From: Pirellula sp. SH-Sr6A
GTDB taxonomy: Bacteria; Planctomycetota; Planctomycetia; Pirellulales; Pirellulaceae
Assembly: GCF_001610875.1 (NCBI RefSeq)
Contig: NZ_CP011272.1
Coordinates: 1-64,000 of the forward strand
DNA length: 64,000 bases
Reading direction: 5' to 3'
Position numbers and translations under genes: made by a program. Positions within the stretch are counted from its first letter, which is position 1. The number at the start of each line of letters is the position of its first letter. Below the pieces are notes generated by a model. The model had not been told where the DNA came from and did not search any database. It worked only from the letters and a program-made list of their open reading frames with translations. This document shows, in pieces, positions 62,512 through 64,000 of the stretch.

Positions 62512-63366
62512 ATGAGAGCGCGAATGGATAGAAAGGGAACGATCGTCCCCAGCTATTCCCTGCCATTCTTGACGGCCCAGCGCGACCTCCTGGGGAGACA
62601 CCGCGACATCGAAGCGGAAGTTAGCCATCGTCGCAGTTCCATTCGATACCGATCCCTCGCCTTCAAGAGAGAAGGCCGGTTCGATGCGGGTGTGCCGAGC
62701 TTGGTACAGGCTCAATCGGCCAGGGAGAATTCTTCGGATACTGGGGTGCATGCGGCGGGGTCTCAGCCCATTTCGTTGAGCAAACAAGCCGTTTTGGAGG
62801 CGATACTGTTTATTTCTAAAGAGCCGCTTTCGGCTCGCAAACTCGCGATGTTGGCGGAGTTGACCGATCCGACGGAAGCGAGAACATTAGCCAAGTCCTT
62901 GAACGAGCAGTACGACCAGCAGGACTACTCCTTTCGCATTGAGGAGGTTGCTGGGGGATTGCAATTGCTGACCCGTCCCCAGTTCGCACGTTGGATCCGT
63001 CGATTGGAGCTTGCGCCTGGCGAAGTTTTGCTCAGTCAGGGGATGCTGGAAACCCTTTCGATCATCGCGTATCGGCAACCGGTGGAGCGTGCGGAGATCG
63101 AGGCAATTCGGGGGGTTAGCTCCGATGAGGTCCTGCGACAATTGATGCAACGGGATCTGGTTCGCATTGCAGGCAGGTTAGAGGATCTCGGTAGGCCCTA
63201 CCTATACGGGACAACACGCAAATTTTTACAGGTGTTTGGGCTTCAATCCTTGGAATATCTTCCGAGGGCGCAAAAGATTCGCGAAGCGGAAGCCGAAATT
63301 GCATCAAGACTTGCGGACCAGACGCCAACTGCTCAAGATATGGCCCCTCAGCGAGCCGAGGAGTAG
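62512..63366 (+). CDS. scpB: Segregation and condensation protein ScpB
   Basis: 284 residues from the ATG at 62512 (AGGAG seven bases before it). ScpB works with SMC and ScpA in chromosome compaction. Its two winged-helix domains are visible: LEAILFISKEPLSARKLAML opens the first, and GMLETLSIIAYRQPVERAEI followed by LGRPYLYGTTRKFLQVFGL closes the second. The first 75 residues are an unconserved basic extension, which makes this protein longer than usual. ScpA is not adjacent. Confidence 0.9.
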   Translation: MRARMDRKGTIVPSYSLPFLTAQRDLLGRHRDIEAEVSHRRSSIRYRSLAFKREGRFDAGVPSLVQAQSARENSSDTGVHAAGSQPISLSKQAVLEAILFISKEPLSARKLAMLAELTDPTEARTLAKSLNEQYDQQDYSFRIEEVAGGLQLLTRPQFARWIRRLELAPGEVLLSQGMLETLSIIAYRQPVERAEIEAIRGVSSDEVLRQLMQRDLVRIAGRLEDLGRPYLYGTTRKFLQVFGLQSLEYLPRAQKIREAEAEIASRLADQTPTAQDMAPQRAEE

Positions 63367-63510
63367 CGACTCCCTCCCAAAACAGGTCGGAAAAAGTATC
63401 AACTTTTCCGTCCTCTGGGTCAGTGTTCAACCCCCGAATGCCCGCTAAGATAGTCCTACTTGTTTGCGAAGAGAACCTCACGTACGACGGATAGATTAAG
63501 GAGTTCACCT

Positions 63511-63948
63511 GTGAAGATGACGCTAACCGCACGAGAGTTGTCAACGATGTCAACATCCGAGCAGTTAACCTGGGAATTCGCATCTTGGTCCCCCAGTGGC
63601 CAAACATTCGTCATGTCTGACGAAGATGAAGATTTCGAGGACGAAGACGAGCTTGAAGACGAAGAAGACGACGACTTCGAAGACGAGGAAGATGAGGAGT
63701 TCGACGACGAGGATGATCTCGACGACGAAGATGATCTCGATGATGAAGAAGAGGAAGACGAAGACGACCTAGAAGACGAAGAGTGGGAAGAGGTCGAAGA
63801 AGACGAGGACGACGAAGAAGACGAGGAGTCTGACGAGGAAGAAGACGAAGAGGATGATTGGGACGACGAGGACGACGATTGGGATGACGATGACGATGAC
63901 GACGACGAAGAAGAAGAAGAAGAAGACGAAGAAGAAGAGTGGGATTGA
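63511..63948 (+). CDS. Extremely acidic low-complexity protein
   Basis: 145 residues from a GTG with AGGAG seven bases upstream (ATG alternatives at 63517 and 63613). The first 35 residues are ordinary (MTLTARELSTMSTSEQL, then FASWSPSGQTFVM). From about residue 36 to the end almost every residue is Asp or Glu, with a few Trp, Phe, Leu and Ser; it closes with EEEEWD. It would be disordered and very negative, like proteins that bind cations, histone-like proteins or ribosomal proteins. No family can be given. Repetitive GA-rich DNA also opens the opposite strand, which is not taken as coding. Confidence 0.6.
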   Translation: MKMTLTARELSTMSTSEQLTWEFASWSPSGQTFVMSDEDEDFEDEDELEDEEDDDFEDEEDEEFDDEDDLDDEDDLDDEEEEDEDDLEDEEWEEVEEDEDDEEDEESDEEEDEEDDWDDEDDDWDDDDDDDDEEEEEEDEEEEWD

Positions 63949-64000
63949 TCTCGTCGCTCTTTAAAAGTTCTAGGGCGGTGCACCCGATTGTTTGGGGAGC

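Noticed and set aside
63456-63983. Minus-strand frame of 175 residues, mostly serine
   Set aside because: It is the complement of the GA-rich DNA that encodes the acidic protein; poly-Ser is what that codon pattern gives on the other strand, and the start has no ribosome-binding site.

Overview
The window looks like the start of a planctomycete chromosome (Pirellulaceae-like). Base 1 is the first base of dnaA. The content is typical of that group: many secreted proteins of unknown function, PQQ-type beta-propellers, a sulfatase, an ECF sigma factor beside a Ser/Thr kinase, a DUF1598-type protein, and FhcA/FhcB-like proteins of the methanopterin-linked C1 pathway. No rRNA, tRNA or CRISPR array was seen.

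Region 1 (about 1-23,000) is ordinary chromosome: dnaA, a VOC protein, a fatty-acid desaturase, an epimerase, a response regulator next to glyA, an internally duplicated ABC-2 permease, an AAA+ ATPase, a large C45-acyltransferase/alpha-beta-hydrolase fusion, a phospholipase D-like protein, an RNase HII-like protein coupled to a PPP phosphatase, a thioesterase, a DUF1684-hydrolase fusion, a prolyl oligopeptidase and a DUF1598-like protein.

Region 2 (about 23,000-43,800) is an accessory island of insertions and broken genes. It holds ISL3-transposase scraps, a frameshifted HNH-repeat gene cut by an IS3 element, a redoxin gene tail, group II intron relics, a truncated AbiEi antitoxin in front of an AbiEii-like toxin, and an XRE-Fic module. 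The Fic gene is split by an IS1380-like element whose CTAG target duplication allows exact reconstruction of the reading frame. Next come an ECF sigma/kinase/PQQ cluster between 18-bp direct repeats, a serine recombinase lacking its catalytic domain, and two small membrane-protein genes separated by attC-like folded repeats. An antisense group II intron remnant that has lost its reverse transcriptase closes the series.

Region 3 (about 43,800-64,000) returns to ordinary chromosome. A tight minus-strand operon carries a secreted NPCBM-like protein, one HtrA protease with an intact triad, two HtrA-like proteins with broken triads, and a succinate-semialdehyde dehydrogenase. On the plus strand follow quinone oxidoreductase, pyruvate kinase, a beta-propeller, a divergent PII protein and FhcB-FhcA. 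A sulfatase, a lactonase, a small membrane-anchored protein, ScpB and a very acidic protein complete the window.

Start codons were moved from the longest frame where a signal peptide, a Shine-Dalgarno sequence or a stop/start overlap decided it. All family names come from motif recognition by eye, without database searches.
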